Position numbers and translations under genes: made by a program. This document shows positions 8,960 to 18,073 of a DNA stretch of 64,000 bases, piece by piece; the first letter of the stretch is position 1; each line of letters starts with the position of its first letter. Below the pieces are notes generated by a model. The model saw only the letters and a list, made by a program, of their open reading frames with translations, did not search any database and was not told where the DNA came from. Source of the DNA: Brevibacillus choshinensis (lineage in GTDB: Bacteria; Bacillota; Bacilli; Brevibacillales; Brevibacillaceae); the NCBI RefSeq assembly GCF_016811915.1, contig NZ_CP069127.1, positions 1,084,001 through 1,148,000 on the forward strand, read 5' to 3'.

Positions 8960-9334
8960 TCATCCCAAATACTGATCGTCCTCTGACTCCCGCTTTATTT
9001 GCTCCATATATTCCAAATGCCGAAACCCCCACCCGCACATATCTCCCAAAACTGAGCTCAGCGTCTTTCCATGCTCGGACAGAAAATACTCCACCTTGGG
9101 AGGGATCTCTTGATAGGCGCGACGCACGATGAGACCGTCCTGCTCGAGCTCGCGGAGCTGATTCGTCAGCATGCCCTGTGTGATGTTCGGAAGCATGCGG
9201 CGGAGCTCTCCAAAGCGCTTGGTGCCATCGTGGAGGAGGATGAACAAAATGAGGGGCTTCCACTTACCACCGATCGCCTGAAGCGTGGCGAGAATTCCCT
9301 GTGTCCGTTTGGGATCGCGAAGATCTTCTTGCAT
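8960..9334 (-). CDS. HxlR-family winged-helix regulator, copy 2
   Basis: 124 residues with the core [24 protein letters not shown] and [18 protein letters not shown]. It lacks the N-terminal Cys of copy 1 but keeps one in DMCGWGF, so its sensing chemistry may differ. It is divergent from the quinone reductase at 9578 and probably represses it through GTAC-rich sites in the shared 240-bp promoter region. Confidence 0.88.
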   Translation of the reverse strand: MQEDLRDPKRTQGILATLQAIGGKWKPLILFILLHDGTKRFGELRRMLPNITQGMLTNQLRELEQDGLIVRRAYQEIPPKVEYFLSEHGKTLSSVLGDMCGWGFRHLEYMEQIKRESEDDQYLG

Positions 9335-9577
9335 GTGCTCCCCTCCTGTGAATGAGTAGTACCTGCTTTCATTGTTACTTTAGCAGAGTATCCCGATTTT
9401 CGACAGTACGCTGATTTTTCGTACCTAGTACGTTTTTTCATACTGCCCTCCGCGGCAATTGATGCCATCCATGGTACGTTTTTCATGACGTAGTCTGAAA
9501 AAAGAGCGTACTTTTCAAGAGTCCCTCCTTTCCGAATAATGGGGCTGAAGTGATGAAATGAAGAAAGGGTGTTCCTC
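9335..9577. promoter_or_regulatory. Divergent promoter region with CGTAC/GTACG repeats
   Basis: Between hxlR copy 2 and the reductase there is a perfect palindrome CGTAC-CTA-GTACG (9420-9432), a CAGTACG (about 9404), and a near-palindrome GTACGTTTTTCA (9475-9486) / TGAAAAAAGAGCGTAC (9496-9511). Several HxlR regulators bind short GTAC/AGTA palindromes, so these are plausible operators. This is inference from sequence. Confidence 0.5.
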
Positions 9578-10117
9578 TTGAAAATCATGGTGATTGCTGC
9601 GCATCCCAAGTTGACTGAATCCCGTGCCAATCGGGCGCTGCTGGACGAATTGAAAAAGCATGACGAGGTTGTCATCCGCGATCTGTACCAGGAGTATCCC
9701 GGCTACGACATCGATGTCCAAAGGGAGCAAGAGCTGCTTCTGGAATACGACAGGGTGGTCTTTCAGTTCCCGTTTTATTGGTACAGCTGCCCCCCTCTCT
9801 TGAAAAAGTGGTTTGATGATGTGCTGACCCACGGCTGGGCTTTTGGGCCAGGGGGAGATCATTTGCTGGGCAAAGAGTTCATGATCGCCACGACAGCAGG
9901 GGGCACGGAAAGAGCGTATCGCTCAGGCGGAGACGACTTGTACACAATAAGCGAGCTGCTCCGACCCATTGAACGAACCCTGACGAAATGCAACGGAACA
10001 TTCCTGCCTGCATTCGTCGTGTACAATGCCGATCGGGCATCAAATGAAGTACTCGCGCTCGAAGCAAAGCGTTATGCGGAGCACGTACGAACATCCCTGC
10101 GTGTGCTCGCCCATTAA
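9578..10117 (+). CDS. NAD(P)H:quinone oxidoreductase (flavodoxin-like), copy 2
   Basis: 179 residues from a TTG at 9578, placed 8 nt after AAAGGG; the in-frame GTG at 9569 overlaps that ribosome site and is less likely. Motifs MVIAAHPKLTESRANRAL and FQFPFYWYSCPPLLKKWFDD match copy 1 closely. The predicted role is FMN-dependent quinone detoxification. It is controlled by, and divergent from, HxlR copy 2. A terminator follows at 10139. Confidence 0.88.
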   Translation: MKIMVIAAHPKLTESRANRALLDELKKHDEVVIRDLYQEYPGYDIDVQREQELLLEYDRVVFQFPFYWYSCPPLLKKWFDDVLTHGWAFGPGGDHLLGKEFMIATTAGGTERAYRSGGDDLYTISELLRPIERTLTKCNGTFLPAFVVYNADRASNEVLALEAKRYAEHVRTSLRVLAH

Positions 10118-10138
10118 GCGGAAATGAAGACTGGAGCG

Positions 10139-10182
10139 GATGTCCTCCGAGTAGATCCAACTGCTCAGGAGGGCATCTTTTT
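10139..10182 (+). terminator. Intrinsic terminator after quinone reductase 2
   Basis: Stem GATGTCCTCC / GGAGGGCATC (one mismatch) with a long loop, followed by TTTTT. Confidence 0.75.
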
Positions 10183-10280
10183 CATTCGGAAAAAATAAGT
10201 GGATCAGATCTTTACAAGCGGGTTCCTTCGGGAGTAATATTTGTTTCGTAATTAACGAATGTGATCCTAACTGCTAAACA

Positions 10281-10430
10281 AAAATCGCTGAATCCATCAT
10301 CTGGGAGCGGGGAAACCAACCGTGGCTGCTTTGCGCAAACGCCACATGGGGTGAATCTCGAATCGTTCGAGTAGGGTGACTCTTTCATCCGAATCCGTCA
10401 GCTAACTCCGTAAGTGTCATAAGAGAGACA
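10281..10430 (+). ncRNA. c-di-AMP (ydaO/yuaA) riboswitch
   Basis: The conserved ydaO-class blocks appear in order: GGGAGCGGGGAAACCAACC (10303-10321), GGGGTGAATC, AGGGTGACTC, and GAATCCGTCAGCTAACTCCG (10391-10410). This class binds c-di-AMP and turns genes off. A terminator follows and the next gene encodes KimA, a known target of this class in B. subtilis. Confidence 0.93.
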
Positions 10431-10475
10431 GCAATTACCTTGCGTATGATCGACATAGTTTATTTCGCTATGCCC

Positions 10476-10514
10476 AGAAGCCAAGTGAGTTTCTTCTCGT
10501 TCGGCTTCTTTTTT
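10476..10514 (+). terminator. Riboswitch-controlled terminator
   Basis: Stem AGAAGCC(AA)...CGGCTTCT followed by a TTTTTT run, about 105 bp before the kimA start. It is the expected expression platform of the c-di-AMP aptamer. Confidence 0.85.
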
Positions 10515-10618
10515 GATTCCATTTTCCGGGGAAGGGAGTGATGGCAAGAAAAATCTGCATGAGGGTTGTCAGTTTTGAGAGGGGAAACTAACGGAAAATG
10601 TATGCGAGGAGAATCAAC

Positions 10619-12436
10619 ATGATATCGGGATTAAAACGATTTTTAATCGGCAGACCGATGAAGTCAAAAGAGCTAGGGGAAGAAAAATTATCGAAGGTAA
10701 AAGCGCTAGCAGTGTTGTCATCAGATGCTTTATCTTCCGTAGCTTATGGAACGGAGCAAATTCTTCTCGTTTTAGTAACGCTGGGTGCAGTAGCACTCTG
10801 GTACTCGATTCCCATTTCCATTGCGGTTATCGGTCTTTTGACCATTCTCATCTTGTCTTACCGTCAGACGATCTTTGCCTACACGACGGGCGGCGGGGCG
10901 TACATTGTAGCCAAGGACAATTTCGGAACCTCAACCGGTTTGGTCGCAGGGGGATCGCTGCTGGTTGATTACATCTTGACAGTAGCGGTGAGTACTTCGG
11001 CTTCCACCGATGCCATTACGTCAGCCTTTCCGGTCCTCCACGAGCATCGGGTGCTGATAGCGCTGGTCATGATCGTGACGGTGACCATCCTGAATCTGAG
11101 GGGGATCACGGAGTCGGCAACCATTTTAATGTATCCCGTATACCTGTTTGTCATTGCTATTTTTCTTTTGATCATTGGCGGGGGATATCAATGGCTGGTC
11201 GGTAACGTGCATGGGCAAGCGCCAGTCTATGGAGCAGCGGTGCCGGGAATCACGTTATTTTTGCTTTTACGCGCATTCAGTTCGGGCTGTTCGGCGTTGA
11301 CAGGAGTAGAGGCCGTCTCGAATGCCATCCCCAACTTCAAGAATCCTGCCCCGAAAAATGCCGCCGTCACTTTGATCATGATGGGGCTCATCCTAGGTGC
11401 GATGTTTATGGGGATCAGCTTGTTGGCCTATGTTTACGGCATTGGCCCAACTCCCAAAGAAACAGTCGTTTCCCAAATTGCTTCAGCGGTGTTTGGAAGG
11501 GGGATCCTTTACTACTTTATCCAAGCGGTTACAGCGTTAATCCTTTTCCTGGCTGCCAATACGGCGTTTGCTGCTTTTCCGTTGCTGGCTTTTATGCTGG
11601 CGAAGGATCGCTTCATGCCCAACATGTTCATGGTGCGTGGAGATCGCCTGGGCTTCTCCAACGGAATCATCTTTCTCGGCATTCTTTCTGCGATCCTTGT
11701 CATTTCCTTTGGCGGGGAAACGGAAAACTTGATTCCGCTGTATGCCCTTGGCGTCTTTATCCCGTTTACTTTGTCGCAGGCTGGGATGATGAAGCGTTGG
11801 ATGACAAAAAAGCCGTCCGGATGGGTAACGCCTTTTCTCATCAATACGGTGGGGATGCTCACCACCCTGACCATTTGCCTGATTTTCCTGATCACCAAGT
11901 TTTCACAGGTGTGGACGATATTTGTGTTCCTGCCAATCGTCATCTTTATCTTCCGCAAGATCAACGGACATTATAAAGACTTGGCAGATGAGCTGCGCCT
12001 GGATATTGCCGTAGAGAAACCGCAGCCAAAGGGCAGTGTCATTGTCATTCCGGTGGCAGGCATTTCGCAGGTCGTGAAAAACACCATCAGCTATGCACAA
12101 TCGCTGTCAGATGACATCGTGGCGGTCTATGTGGGATTCAATGATGAGGATATGAAAAAGATGGAGGAAAAATGGGATCAGTGGAACCCTGGCGTTCGCT
12201 TGATCATCCTCCGCTCGCATTACCGCAGCATAATCAAGCCCCTGTTTAAATTTATCGATACGGTGGAATGGAAAAAGGCTGACACAGACCATGTGACGGT
12301 CATGATCCCGCAGTTCATCACGAAGCGCTGGTGGCACAATCTGCTGCATAACCAAACGAGCCTGTTTCTGCGGGCGTACCTCTTTGCAAGGCAGGATGTC
12401 AAAATCGCAACCGTGCCGTACCGCCTAAAAAAATAG
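10619..12436 (+). CDS. kimA: High-affinity potassium importer KimA (APC-type)
   Basis: 605 residues, matching B. subtilis KimA (607). The start RFLIGRPMKSKELGEEKLSK and SSDALSSVAYGTEQIL are family hallmarks; 12 hydrophobic segments are followed by a soluble C-terminal domain from about residue 455 (universal-stress-like; c-di-AMP binding in characterised KimA). The ATG at 10619 is 6-7 nt after GAGGAG; the upstream in-frame ATG at 10598 has no ribosome site. It is a proton-coupled K+ importer in the membrane. The upstream c-di-AMP riboswitch would close expression when K+ and c-di-AMP are high. Confidence 0.92.
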   Translation: MISGLKRFLIGRPMKSKELGEEKLSKVKALAVLSSDALSSVAYGTEQILLVLVTLGAVALWYSIPISIAVIGLLTILILSYRQTIFAYTTGGGAYIVAKDNFGTSTGLVAGGSLLVDYILTVAVSTSASTDAITSAFPVLHEHRVLIALVMIVTVTILNLRGITESATILMYPVYLFVIAIFLLIIGGGYQWLVGNVHGQAPVYGAAVPGITLFLLLRAFSSGCSALTGVEAVSNAIPNFKNPAPKNAAVTLIMMGLILGAMFMGISLLAYVYGIGPTPKETVVSQIASAVFGRGILYYFIQAVTALILFLAANTAFAAFPLLAFMLAKDRFMPNMFMVRGDRLGFSNGIIFLGILSAILVISFGGETENLIPLYALGVFIPFTLSQAGMMKRWMTKKPSGWVTPFLINTVGMLTTLTICLIFLITKFSQVWTIFVFLPIVIFIFRKINGHYKDLADELRLDIAVEKPQPKGSVIVIPVAGISQVVKNTISYAQSLSDDIVAVYVGFNDEDMKKMEEKWDQWNPGVRLIILRSHYRSIIKPLFKFIDTVEWKKADTDHVTVMIPQFITKRWWHNLLHNQTSLFLRAYLFARQDVKIATVPYRLKK

Positions 12437-12445
12437 ATGGAAACG

Positions 12446-12477
12446 AAAAACAGGCATCGCTGGATGCCTGTTTTCTT
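12446..12477. terminator. Bidirectional terminator between kimA and nupC-type gene
   Basis: AAAAACAGGCAT-CGCTGG-ATGCCTGTTTTC: an 8-9 bp stem flanked by A and T runs, serving both converging genes. Confidence 0.85.
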
Positions 12478-12509
12478 GCTTATGGCGGTCGATTCTCAGT
12501 GAAGAAGTC

Positions 12510-13694
12510 TTATAAAAAGACGCCAATGATAGTGGCGGACAAGACGGATGCGAGGGTGGAGCCCAGCAGCAATTTCAAGCCGAATTTGGCTACCACATCT
12601 CCCTGTCTCTCATGAAGCGCCTTGACGGAACCGGTAATGATGCCGATAGAGCCGAAATTGGCGAAGCTGACGAGAAATACGGATACAATCCCGATCGTTT
12701 TCGGGGATAAGCCCCCTGCGATCTCTTTGAAGTTGAGCATGGCAACGAATTCGTTGGTGACGATTTTCGTGGCCATGATGCTGCCAGCCTGGACAATATC
12801 CGATTGCGGAACGCCCATCAAAAAGGCCACGGGAGCAAAGATATAGCCGAGTATGGATTGGAAGGAAAGGTGAGTGGCCCATAAAAAAAGCTCGTTCACC
12901 AGATTCATCAACGCAATGAAACCGATCAGCATCGCAGCGACAATGATGGCAACTTTTAACCCATCGAGAATGCTTTCGCTGATCATCTGGAAGAAGGAGG
13001 GTTTGCCTGCTTCTTCTTCGACGAGGGGCAGATCCTCTTCATCATCCAGGTCGTACGGATTCATGATGTTGGCAACAATCAAGGCAGACAGGATGTTAAC
13101 GACGATGGCAACCACGACGTATCTCGGCTCCAGCATGGTCATGTAGGCACCGACAATCGCAATGCTTACGGCGCTCATCGCCGAGGTGCACAACGTGTAG
13201 AGGCGCTTCCTGGAGATTTGCCCCAATTGCTTTTTGGTAGTCAGGAACACTTCCGATTGCCCGAGAAAGGCAGAAGAAACCGCTATGTAGTTCTCCAGCT
13301 TCCCCATTCCGTTCAACTTGCTTAGGATAAGACCTGCATATCGGATGATGAGGGGAAGAATGCGGAAATGATTGAGAATCCCGATTAAAACAGAGATAAA
13401 GATGATAGGAAGCAGCACGTCGAGAAAAAAATTGGAAACCCCGTTGTTTTCGAGTCCCCCGAATACGAAATCGACCCCGCTAATCCCCAGCTTCATCAAA
13501 ACGTCAAAACCTTTTGAGATAAATCGGATCAGATCAATGCCGATGCTCGTGTTCAATAGGAGGAACGCCAATACAAGCTGGGCCGCAATCATTTTAAGGA
13601 TGGGGGTAAGCCTGATGTCTTTGCGATTGTTGCTGGCCGCGTAGCCTACGCCGGATACGAACAGCAATCCTGTTACAAAAAAAACGATATTCAT
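12510..13694 (-). CDS. NupC-type concentrative nucleoside transporter
   Basis: 394 residues from the ATG at 13694 (MNIVFFVTGLLFV), which follows AGGAGG; the frame runs 32 codons further but that stretch is charged and lacks a ribosome site. The CNT features are present: a GQSEVFLTTK gate motif, SFANFGSIGIITG and MATKIVTNEFVAML. About nine membrane segments. It would import nucleosides with H+ or Na+. It is divergent from a TrmB-type regulator, and a GTTACT-N8-AGTAAC operator lies between them, tying it to the deoD/MFS operon nearby. Confidence 0.88.
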   Translation of the reverse strand: MNIVFFVTGLLFVSGVGYAASNNRKDIRLTPILKMIAAQLVLAFLLLNTSIGIDLIRFISKGFDVLMKLGISGVDFVFGGLENNGVSNFFLDVLLPIIFISVLIGILNHFRILPLIIRYAGLILSKLNGMGKLENYIAVSSAFLGQSEVFLTTKKQLGQISRKRLYTLCTSAMSAVSIAIVGAYMTMLEPRYVVVAIVVNILSALIVANIMNPYDLDDEEDLPLVEEEAGKPSFFQMISESILDGLKVAIIVAAMLIGFIALMNLVNELFLWATHLSFQSILGYIFAPVAFLMGVPQSDIVQAGSIMATKIVTNEFVAMLNFKEIAGGLSPKTIGIVSVFLVSFANFGSIGIITGSVKALHERQGDVVAKFGLKLLLGSTLASVLSATIIGVFL

Positions 13695-13837
13695 TTCTTC
13701 ACTCTGCCTCCTGGTGCGCTGACTTGATGCATGCATGTCGAGCTGGCTGGTATCCCTTACAAGTATTTTGACCGTTCGGGTACGTGTCATTACCGAAAAA
13801 AGCTCTAGGGCCGATTCAAGACAATTTCGAATAGTAA

Positions 13838-13871
13838 GTTACTACCGTAAGAGTAACCTTATATAGGTTAC
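13838..13871. promoter_or_regulatory. Putative TrmB operator 1 (nupC-type / trmB intergenic)
   Basis: GTTACTACCGTAAGAGTAAC is an inverted repeat (GTTACT-N8-AGTAAC) and overlaps a second one, GTAACC-TTATATA-GGTTAC, so three half-sites share one stretch. The same GTTACTACCG core appears upstream of the MFS-deoD operon at 16752. Confidence 0.65.
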
Positions 13872-13976
13872 ATGGCTCGCTGTGGATTGTCAATTTCAGT
13901 TAGGATGGTTGGATTTGTTTCGTATTATCCCTTATGATGAGTAAAAGAACACCAGTGATGCCGATTAGGAGGATAC

Positions 13977-14735
13977 ATGTTACAAAAATTCGGTTTTTCG
14001 CAGTATGAAAGCAAAGTGTATGAAGCTCTGGTGTCTAGCGAGGAACCGTTGGACGCTACGAAAATAGTCAAATACTCCGGCGTCCCCAAAGCCAAAATCT
14101 ATGAAGTGATCGCGCGTTTGATCGATAAAGGCATGGTTATGGACTCGGTATCGGAAAAGAAAAAGCTGTACAACGCGCTGCCCCTGCCGCTTGCCATTGA
14201 AAAACTCACGGCAGAATTTCAGGACAACGTGAAGCAATTGAAAATACAGGCGAGCAAAAAATCACATTCCGAGGATTTGGTATGGAGTCTGAAGGCGGAT
14301 ACATCGATTCGGGCACAGAGCAAACAGCTGATTCAAGAGGCGAAAAGCTCGATTCGGATCTCGGCGTGGAAAGATGACCTGATTGAATATTTGCCTTTGC
14401 TGGAACAGAAAGAGGATGACGGTGTGGACGTGGAGGTGCTCGTGGTCGGGGCACTGAAGCCCAATATTGCAAAAGTGCACTCCCTGATCCCGGCACAGGA
14501 GCATCACACTTTGGAACGATTCCGTTTGCTGATCATCGATGAGCGGGAAGTTATTTTTGCTTGTGAGGAAAATCGTTCCTGGCAAGCCATCAAAACGATG
14601 TCCAAGCCGTTCGTAAAAGTCTTTACCGAATTCTTTTACCACGATCTCGCGTTAGCGAAAATCAGCAGGAAGCATTACGATTTGATGATGAATGATGAAG
14701 AAATCCGAAGTATCCTGATGCAGCTGCGCTATTAG
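13977..14735 (+). CDS. TrmB-family transcriptional regulator (nucleoside regulon)
   Basis: 252 residues. The N-terminal winged helix (about 1-75: GFSQYESKVYEALV and VPKAKIYEVIARLIDKGMV) is typical TrmB; the C-terminal half (about 100-235) resembles the PLD-like regulatory domain with SIRISAWKDD and RFRLLIIDEREVIFACEE. The start ATG at 13977 follows AGGAGG. It lies between a nucleoside importer, DeoD and an MFS permease and beside a shared palindrome, so it probably senses a nucleoside or a sugar-phosphate product. TrmB proteins are best known from archaeal sugar control, so this is a less usual setting. Confidence 0.82.
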   Translation: MLQKFGFSQYESKVYEALVSSEEPLDATKIVKYSGVPKAKIYEVIARLIDKGMVMDSVSEKKKLYNALPLPLAIEKLTAEFQDNVKQLKIQASKKSHSEDLVWSLKADTSIRAQSKQLIQEAKSSIRISAWKDDLIEYLPLLEQKEDDGVDVEVLVVGALKPNIAKVHSLIPAQEHHTLERFRLLIIDEREVIFACEENRSWQAIKTMSKPFVKVFTEFFYHDLALAKISRKHYDLMMNDEEIRSILMQLRY

Positions 14736-14755
14736 TCCAGCCGCCTGACCCCATG

Positions 14756-14787
14756 AAAAAAAACGCAGGAGATATTCCTGCGTTTTT
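14756..14787. terminator. Bidirectional terminator between trmB and deoD
   Basis: AAAACGCAGGA-GATAT-TCCTGCGTTTTT: an 11-bp stem with A and T runs on either side. Confidence 0.88.
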
Positions 14788-14788
14788 C

Positions 14789-15496
14789 TCATTTTACGAC
14801 AATCGCCTCCAACGCCATGAGAATCATGTCGTTAAACGTGGTTTGCCGCTCTTCTGCGGTCGTTTCCTCCCCAGTGAAAATATGATCGCTCACGGTCAGG
14901 ATGGACAACGCATGCACGCCGAATTTGGCGGCTAGCGTGTAGAGCGCAGTGGTTTCCATCTCAACCGCCAGCACCCCGTATTCCCCCAATTTTTTCACCG
15001 GGTCCATGCTTTCGCGATAGAAGATATCCGCAGTCAGCACGTTCCCGACCCGCACAGGCAGGCCTTTCGCCATACCGCTGTCATGCGCTTTTTTCAGCAA
15101 ATCAAAGCTGGCGCAAGGAGCAAAATCAAATCCGGGAAAGGCAAGGCGGTTCATGTTGGAGTCTGTGCATGCCGTCATCGCGATAATCACATCTCGCACA
15201 TTTACGTCCTTCTGGATTCCACCGCATGTCCCGACGCGTATCAGGTTTTGAACGCCATACTCGCGGATCAGCTCGTTCACATAAATGGAAATGGAAGGCA
15301 CACCCATGCCCGTACCTTGCACGGATACGCGTTCTCCGCGATACGTCCCAGTGAAGCCCAGCATCCCTCGGACCTGGTTATAGCAGGTCACGTCCTCCAA
15401 AAACGTTTCCGCGATATATTTGGCGCGCAGCGGATCGCCAGGCAGCAGGATATTTTCAGCGATTTCGCCTTTTTTTGCTTGAATGTGAGTGCTCAT
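14789..15496 (-). CDS. deoD: Purine-nucleoside phosphorylase DeoD
   Basis: 235 residues from the ATG at 15496, the exact DeoD family length. [20 protein letters not shown], the GTGMGVPS loop, RVGTCGG and VEMETTALY are the hexameric PNP motifs; the catalytic Asp is in VSDHIF. It splits purine (deoxy)nucleosides with phosphate. The AAGGAGG ribosome site is 39 nt before the ATG and overlaps the MFS stop codon; a 9-bp hairpin lies exactly between them (see 15502-15531). It is second in an MFS-deoD operon. Confidence 0.95.
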   Translation of the reverse strand: MSTHIQAKKGEIAENILLPGDPLRAKYIAETFLEDVTCYNQVRGMLGFTGTYRGERVSVQGTGMGVPSISIYVNELIREYGVQNLIRVGTCGGIQKDVNVRDVIIAMTACTDSNMNRLAFPGFDFAPCASFDLLKKAHDSGMAKGLPVRVGNVLTADIFYRESMDPVKKLGEYGVLAVEMETTALYTLAAKFGVHALSILTVSDHIFTGEETTAEERQTTFNDMILMALEAIVVK

Positions 15497-15501
15497 GGTT
15501 T

Positions 15502-15531
15502 CGCCGTTACAAAAGGAAAAAAGTAACGGCG
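15502..15531 (-). promoter_or_regulatory. Hairpin between the deoD ribosome site and its start codon
   Basis: CGCCGTTAC-N12-GTAACGGCG is a perfect 9-bp inverted repeat with a T-rich loop. AAGGAGG ends 4 nt before it and the ATG begins 5 nt after it, so folding would bring the two to an effective 9-nt spacing. The arms also contain GTTAC/GTAAC, the half-sites of the neighbouring TrmB operators, so it may alternatively be a DNA operator. Confidence 0.7.
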
Positions 15532-15540
15532 TACACCTCC

Positions 15541-16704
15541 TTATACGGTTATAGTCGGTTGGGGTTGGACCGCAGATGGTCTGGAAATGGAAAAAACAGC
15601 ACACATAAATGAGATCAGGACAAAAATTCCGCCCACCCAAGGCGTGGACAGGACAGAAGCATGGGTAATGACCATTCCGCCGACTGCAGAACCCAAGGCA
15701 ATCCCAAGGTGCAGAGCTGACGTATTCAGGCCTTGCTGTATCTCATAGGATTCCGGAGCGGACTCAATCAGGTAATTTTGCTGTGCAGGCGTAATGGCCC
15801 AGCTCAACATGCTCCATAGAACCATCACGATGAGAAACAGATAGAGGGAGGACGTGACAGCCGGGATGAGGAACATGACTGCGGCAAATGCAGCAATGAT
15901 GGACAAAATGCTTCGAGTCGATCCCCATTTGTCCGCAACCCATCCACCGATGCCTCCGCCGCATACGGCAGAGAGGCCGAATACGAAATAGATGAAGCTG
16001 ACCCAGACAGATGACACGTTCAGAGCTGTTTTTAAAAACGGAGTGAAATAGGCGTACAGCGTCAAATGTCCTGTCAGCATGAAAACCGATGTGAATTGAG
16101 CGCTGATGATTTTCGGTTTTTTCAAGGTGGCCAGCTGCTGTCTTAGCGGAATCGTTGGCCTTGGCGGTATCTTAGGCAAAAAGGCGTAAATGGCGACCAT
16201 GGAAGCGAGCGTCAAGACAGAGATGAAAATGAAGGGGGCTCGCCATCCGAAGGCGTTGCCGATGACAAGCCCAATGGGAACACCCAAGACGAGAGACCCG
16301 CTGACTCCCATGAAAATCGTGCCGATGGCTCTGGCACGGAACTCTTCCTGCGCGATGGAAGAAGCGATCGTGATGGAAAGAACGATGATCAAAGAACCGC
16401 TTGAAGCAGATAACATCCGTCCCAGCATCAAGATCCAATAACTCGGACTGAGCGATGATATGGCGTTGCCGACGAAGAAAACAGCCAGTGTCCAGAGCAA
16501 CAGCTCTTTTCGCTCCACATTTGCTGTCATTGCCTGAAGAACCGGTGCTGATAGGGCAAAAACAACCGAGAACAGCGTGATCAGCCAGCCGGCCGTACTG
16601 ATCGAAACGTGCAAATCCTCTGCGACGATGTCTAAAATTCCTCCGATGATTAGCTCCACCGTTCCTACGACAAAAGCTGCGATGGCAAGGATGTAAATTT
16701 TCAT
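15541..16704 (-). CDS. MFS permease, NepI/purine-nucleoside efflux-like
   Basis: About 387 residues with 12 hydrophobic segments of the DHA1 type; [12 protein letters not shown] at the N-terminus is a DHA1 start. I chose the ATG at 16704 ([11 protein letters not shown]) because it matches family N-termini; a GTG at 16710 is better spaced (12 nt) from AAGGAGG, and the upstream ATG at 16734 overlaps that ribosome site. It is first in an operon with deoD and has a TrmB-type operator about 45 bp upstream, which points to nucleoside or base transport. Confidence 0.8.
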   Translation of the reverse strand: MKIYILAIAAFVVGTVELIIGGILDIVAEDLHVSISTAGWLITLFSVVFALSAPVLQAMTANVERKELLLWTLAVFFVGNAISSLSPSYWILMLGRMLSASSGSLIIVLSITIASSIAQEEFRARAIGTIFMGVSGSLVLGVPIGLVIGNAFGWRAPFIFISVLTLASMVAIYAFLPKIPPRPTIPLRQQLATLKKPKIISAQFTSVFMLTGHLTLYAYFTPFLKTALNVSSVWVSFIYFVFGLSAVCGGGIGGWVADKWGSTRSILSIIAAFAAVMFLIPAVTSSLYLFLIVMVLWSMLSWAITPAQQNYLIESAPESYEIQQGLNTSALHLGIALGSAVGGMVITHASVLSTPWVGGIFVLISFMCAVFSISRPSAVQPQPTITV

Positions 16705-16750
16705 GTTCACGTAGGCTGAATACCTCCTTTTCATAAAGTGGCGCCATTTA

Positions 16751-16790
16751 GGTTACTACCGATATAGTAACCTATGTGATAGTAAGTAAC
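16751..16790. promoter_or_regulatory. Putative TrmB operator 2 (MFS-deoD promoter)
   Basis: GGTTACTACCGATATAGTAACC (16751-16772) is an 8-bp perfect inverted repeat around ACCGAT and shares GTTACTACCG and AGTAAC with operator 1. An extra half-site AGTAAGTAAC (16781-16790) mirrors the AGTAAGTTAC next to operator 1. Confidence 0.65.
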
Positions 16791-16854
16791 AACCCTCAAC
16801 AAGGTTTTCTTTTGCTAAGCAGCTTTTTCCATCGGGATCGAACAGAAGGAAAAT

Positions 16855-16918
16855 GCAAAAAAACCAGTTTCCCGCGCCATTTTCATAGTCGTGGTGGACT
16901 GGTTTTTCTTCTTCCCTA
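16855..16918 (-). terminator. Intrinsic terminator after lrgB
   Basis: AAAAACCAGT...ACTGGTTTTT brackets a partly paired loop; on the minus strand it ends in a T run just after the lrgB stop. Confidence 0.7.
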
Positions 16919-16926
16919 TTCTTTTC

Positions 16927-17598
16927 CTATTGCATGACGATAGAAGCGACCAACTGAGTCACCAATGCGGCGAGGATCATCGAGATACTCGAGACCGTCC
17001 CTGCCAAGGAACCGATCTCAAAAGCCTTGGAGGTGCCTGCGCCATGTGCGCTCGTGCCAAGCAGGACGCCGCGGGCGATGTCATCCTGAATCTTGAGATA
17101 CGAGATCACATACGGACCGATAAAAGAGCCGAGCAGCCCGGTGATGAGCACGAGCACGGCGGTAATCGAAGGGACACCGCCGATCATTTCCGAAACATTC
17201 ATCGCAATCGGCGTTGTGACGGACCGCGGGATCAGGCTGTACATGACTTGCTTATCCACATGCATGAGAAGCGCCAACAAGGCGGAGGATACGACGGCTA
17301 CAGCCGACCCCGACATGACGCTGACCAAAATTTGGACCGCGTGTTTCTTCAATAAAGGATAGTTCTTGTACAGAGGGACAGCAAAGGCGATCGTTGCAGG
17401 CTGGAGCATGTAGGCCAGCCATTTACCGCCTGCATTGTATGATTCGTAAGCCGTATGTGTCAGGATAAGGAGAAGGACGAGCACGACAGGCGTAAACAAC
17501 AGCGGTGAAAACAGAAGAATCGGTTTGTAGCGATAAAGCCTTTTGGCCACCAGGTAAACCACGATGGTGAACAGGAAGCCCATGATGCCGCTGATCAT
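16927..17598 (-). CDS. lrgB: LrgB/CidB-family membrane protein
   Basis: 223 residues, six or more hydrophobic segments, with the family stretch RSVTTPIAMNVSEMIGG and HGAGTSKAFEIG. It works with LrgA/CidA in a holin/antiholin-like system influencing murein hydrolase activity and overflow-metabolite export. Its ATG overlaps the end of lrgA (ATGA). A CidR-like LysR gene is divergent upstream. Confidence 0.92.
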   Translation of the reverse strand: MISGIMGFLFTIVVYLVAKRLYRYKPILLFSPLLFTPVVLVLLLILTHTAYESYNAGGKWLAYMLQPATIAFAVPLYKNYPLLKKHAVQILVSVMSGSAVAVVSSALLALLMHVDKQVMYSLIPRSVTTPIAMNVSEMIGGVPSITAVLVLITGLLGSFIGPYVISYLKIQDDIARGVLLGTSAHGAGTSKAFEIGSLAGTVSSISMILAALVTQLVASIVMQ

Positions 17599-17963
17599 GA
17601 TCGCATCTCCTTTCGTTTGGCGATGCGCTGGGCGACCAAGCCGCTGCTGGCCATGACGATGGCTGTACCAATCGCGATGACGAAAAAGATTTGAACGCCT
17701 TCATGCAGCATAAGATTTTGATACGAGATTATTCCCACGGATGGGGGAATGAAGAACAAGAGCAGCTCCGCTAAAAGAAAGCTTGCACCGGCTTCCACCC
17801 ATTCCAGCCGAAGCCATTTTTTCTGCAGCAAAAAAAATACGACAAACATCCCGATGATGCTGCCGGGAATCGTGAGCCCCAGCCAGTCGACGAGCGCATT
17901 CATCAGCATGGAAACAATCACGAAAAAAGCAGCTTGCGCGATGATTTTGATCCATTTTTTCAA
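17595..17963 (-). CDS. lrgA: LrgA/CidA-family holin-like protein
   Basis: 122 residues, four hydrophobic segments, with the CidA stretch LGLTIPGSIIGM. The start is a TTG at 17963 after AGAGGA. It is translationally coupled to lrgB. The divergent LysR-type gene makes a cidR-cidAB arrangement, which in staphylococci and bacilli responds to acetate or pyruvate metabolism; I cannot say from sequence whether this pair is Cid- or Lrg-like in effect. Confidence 0.9.
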   Translation of the reverse strand: MKKWIKIIAQAAFFVIVSMLMNALVDWLGLTIPGSIIGMFVVFFLLQKKWLRLEWVEAGASFLLAELLLFFIPPSVGIISYQNLMLHEGVQIFFVIAIGTAIVMASSGLVAQRIAKRKEMRS

Positions 17964-18073
17964 GATGTTCCTCTCCCTCTAGAAAAAGTGTACATCGTCT
18001 GTTTCCATAGGTAAAATGCATATATAGAATCATTCGCATTCACGATATCTATCGTTAACCGGAGGGATGCTTG

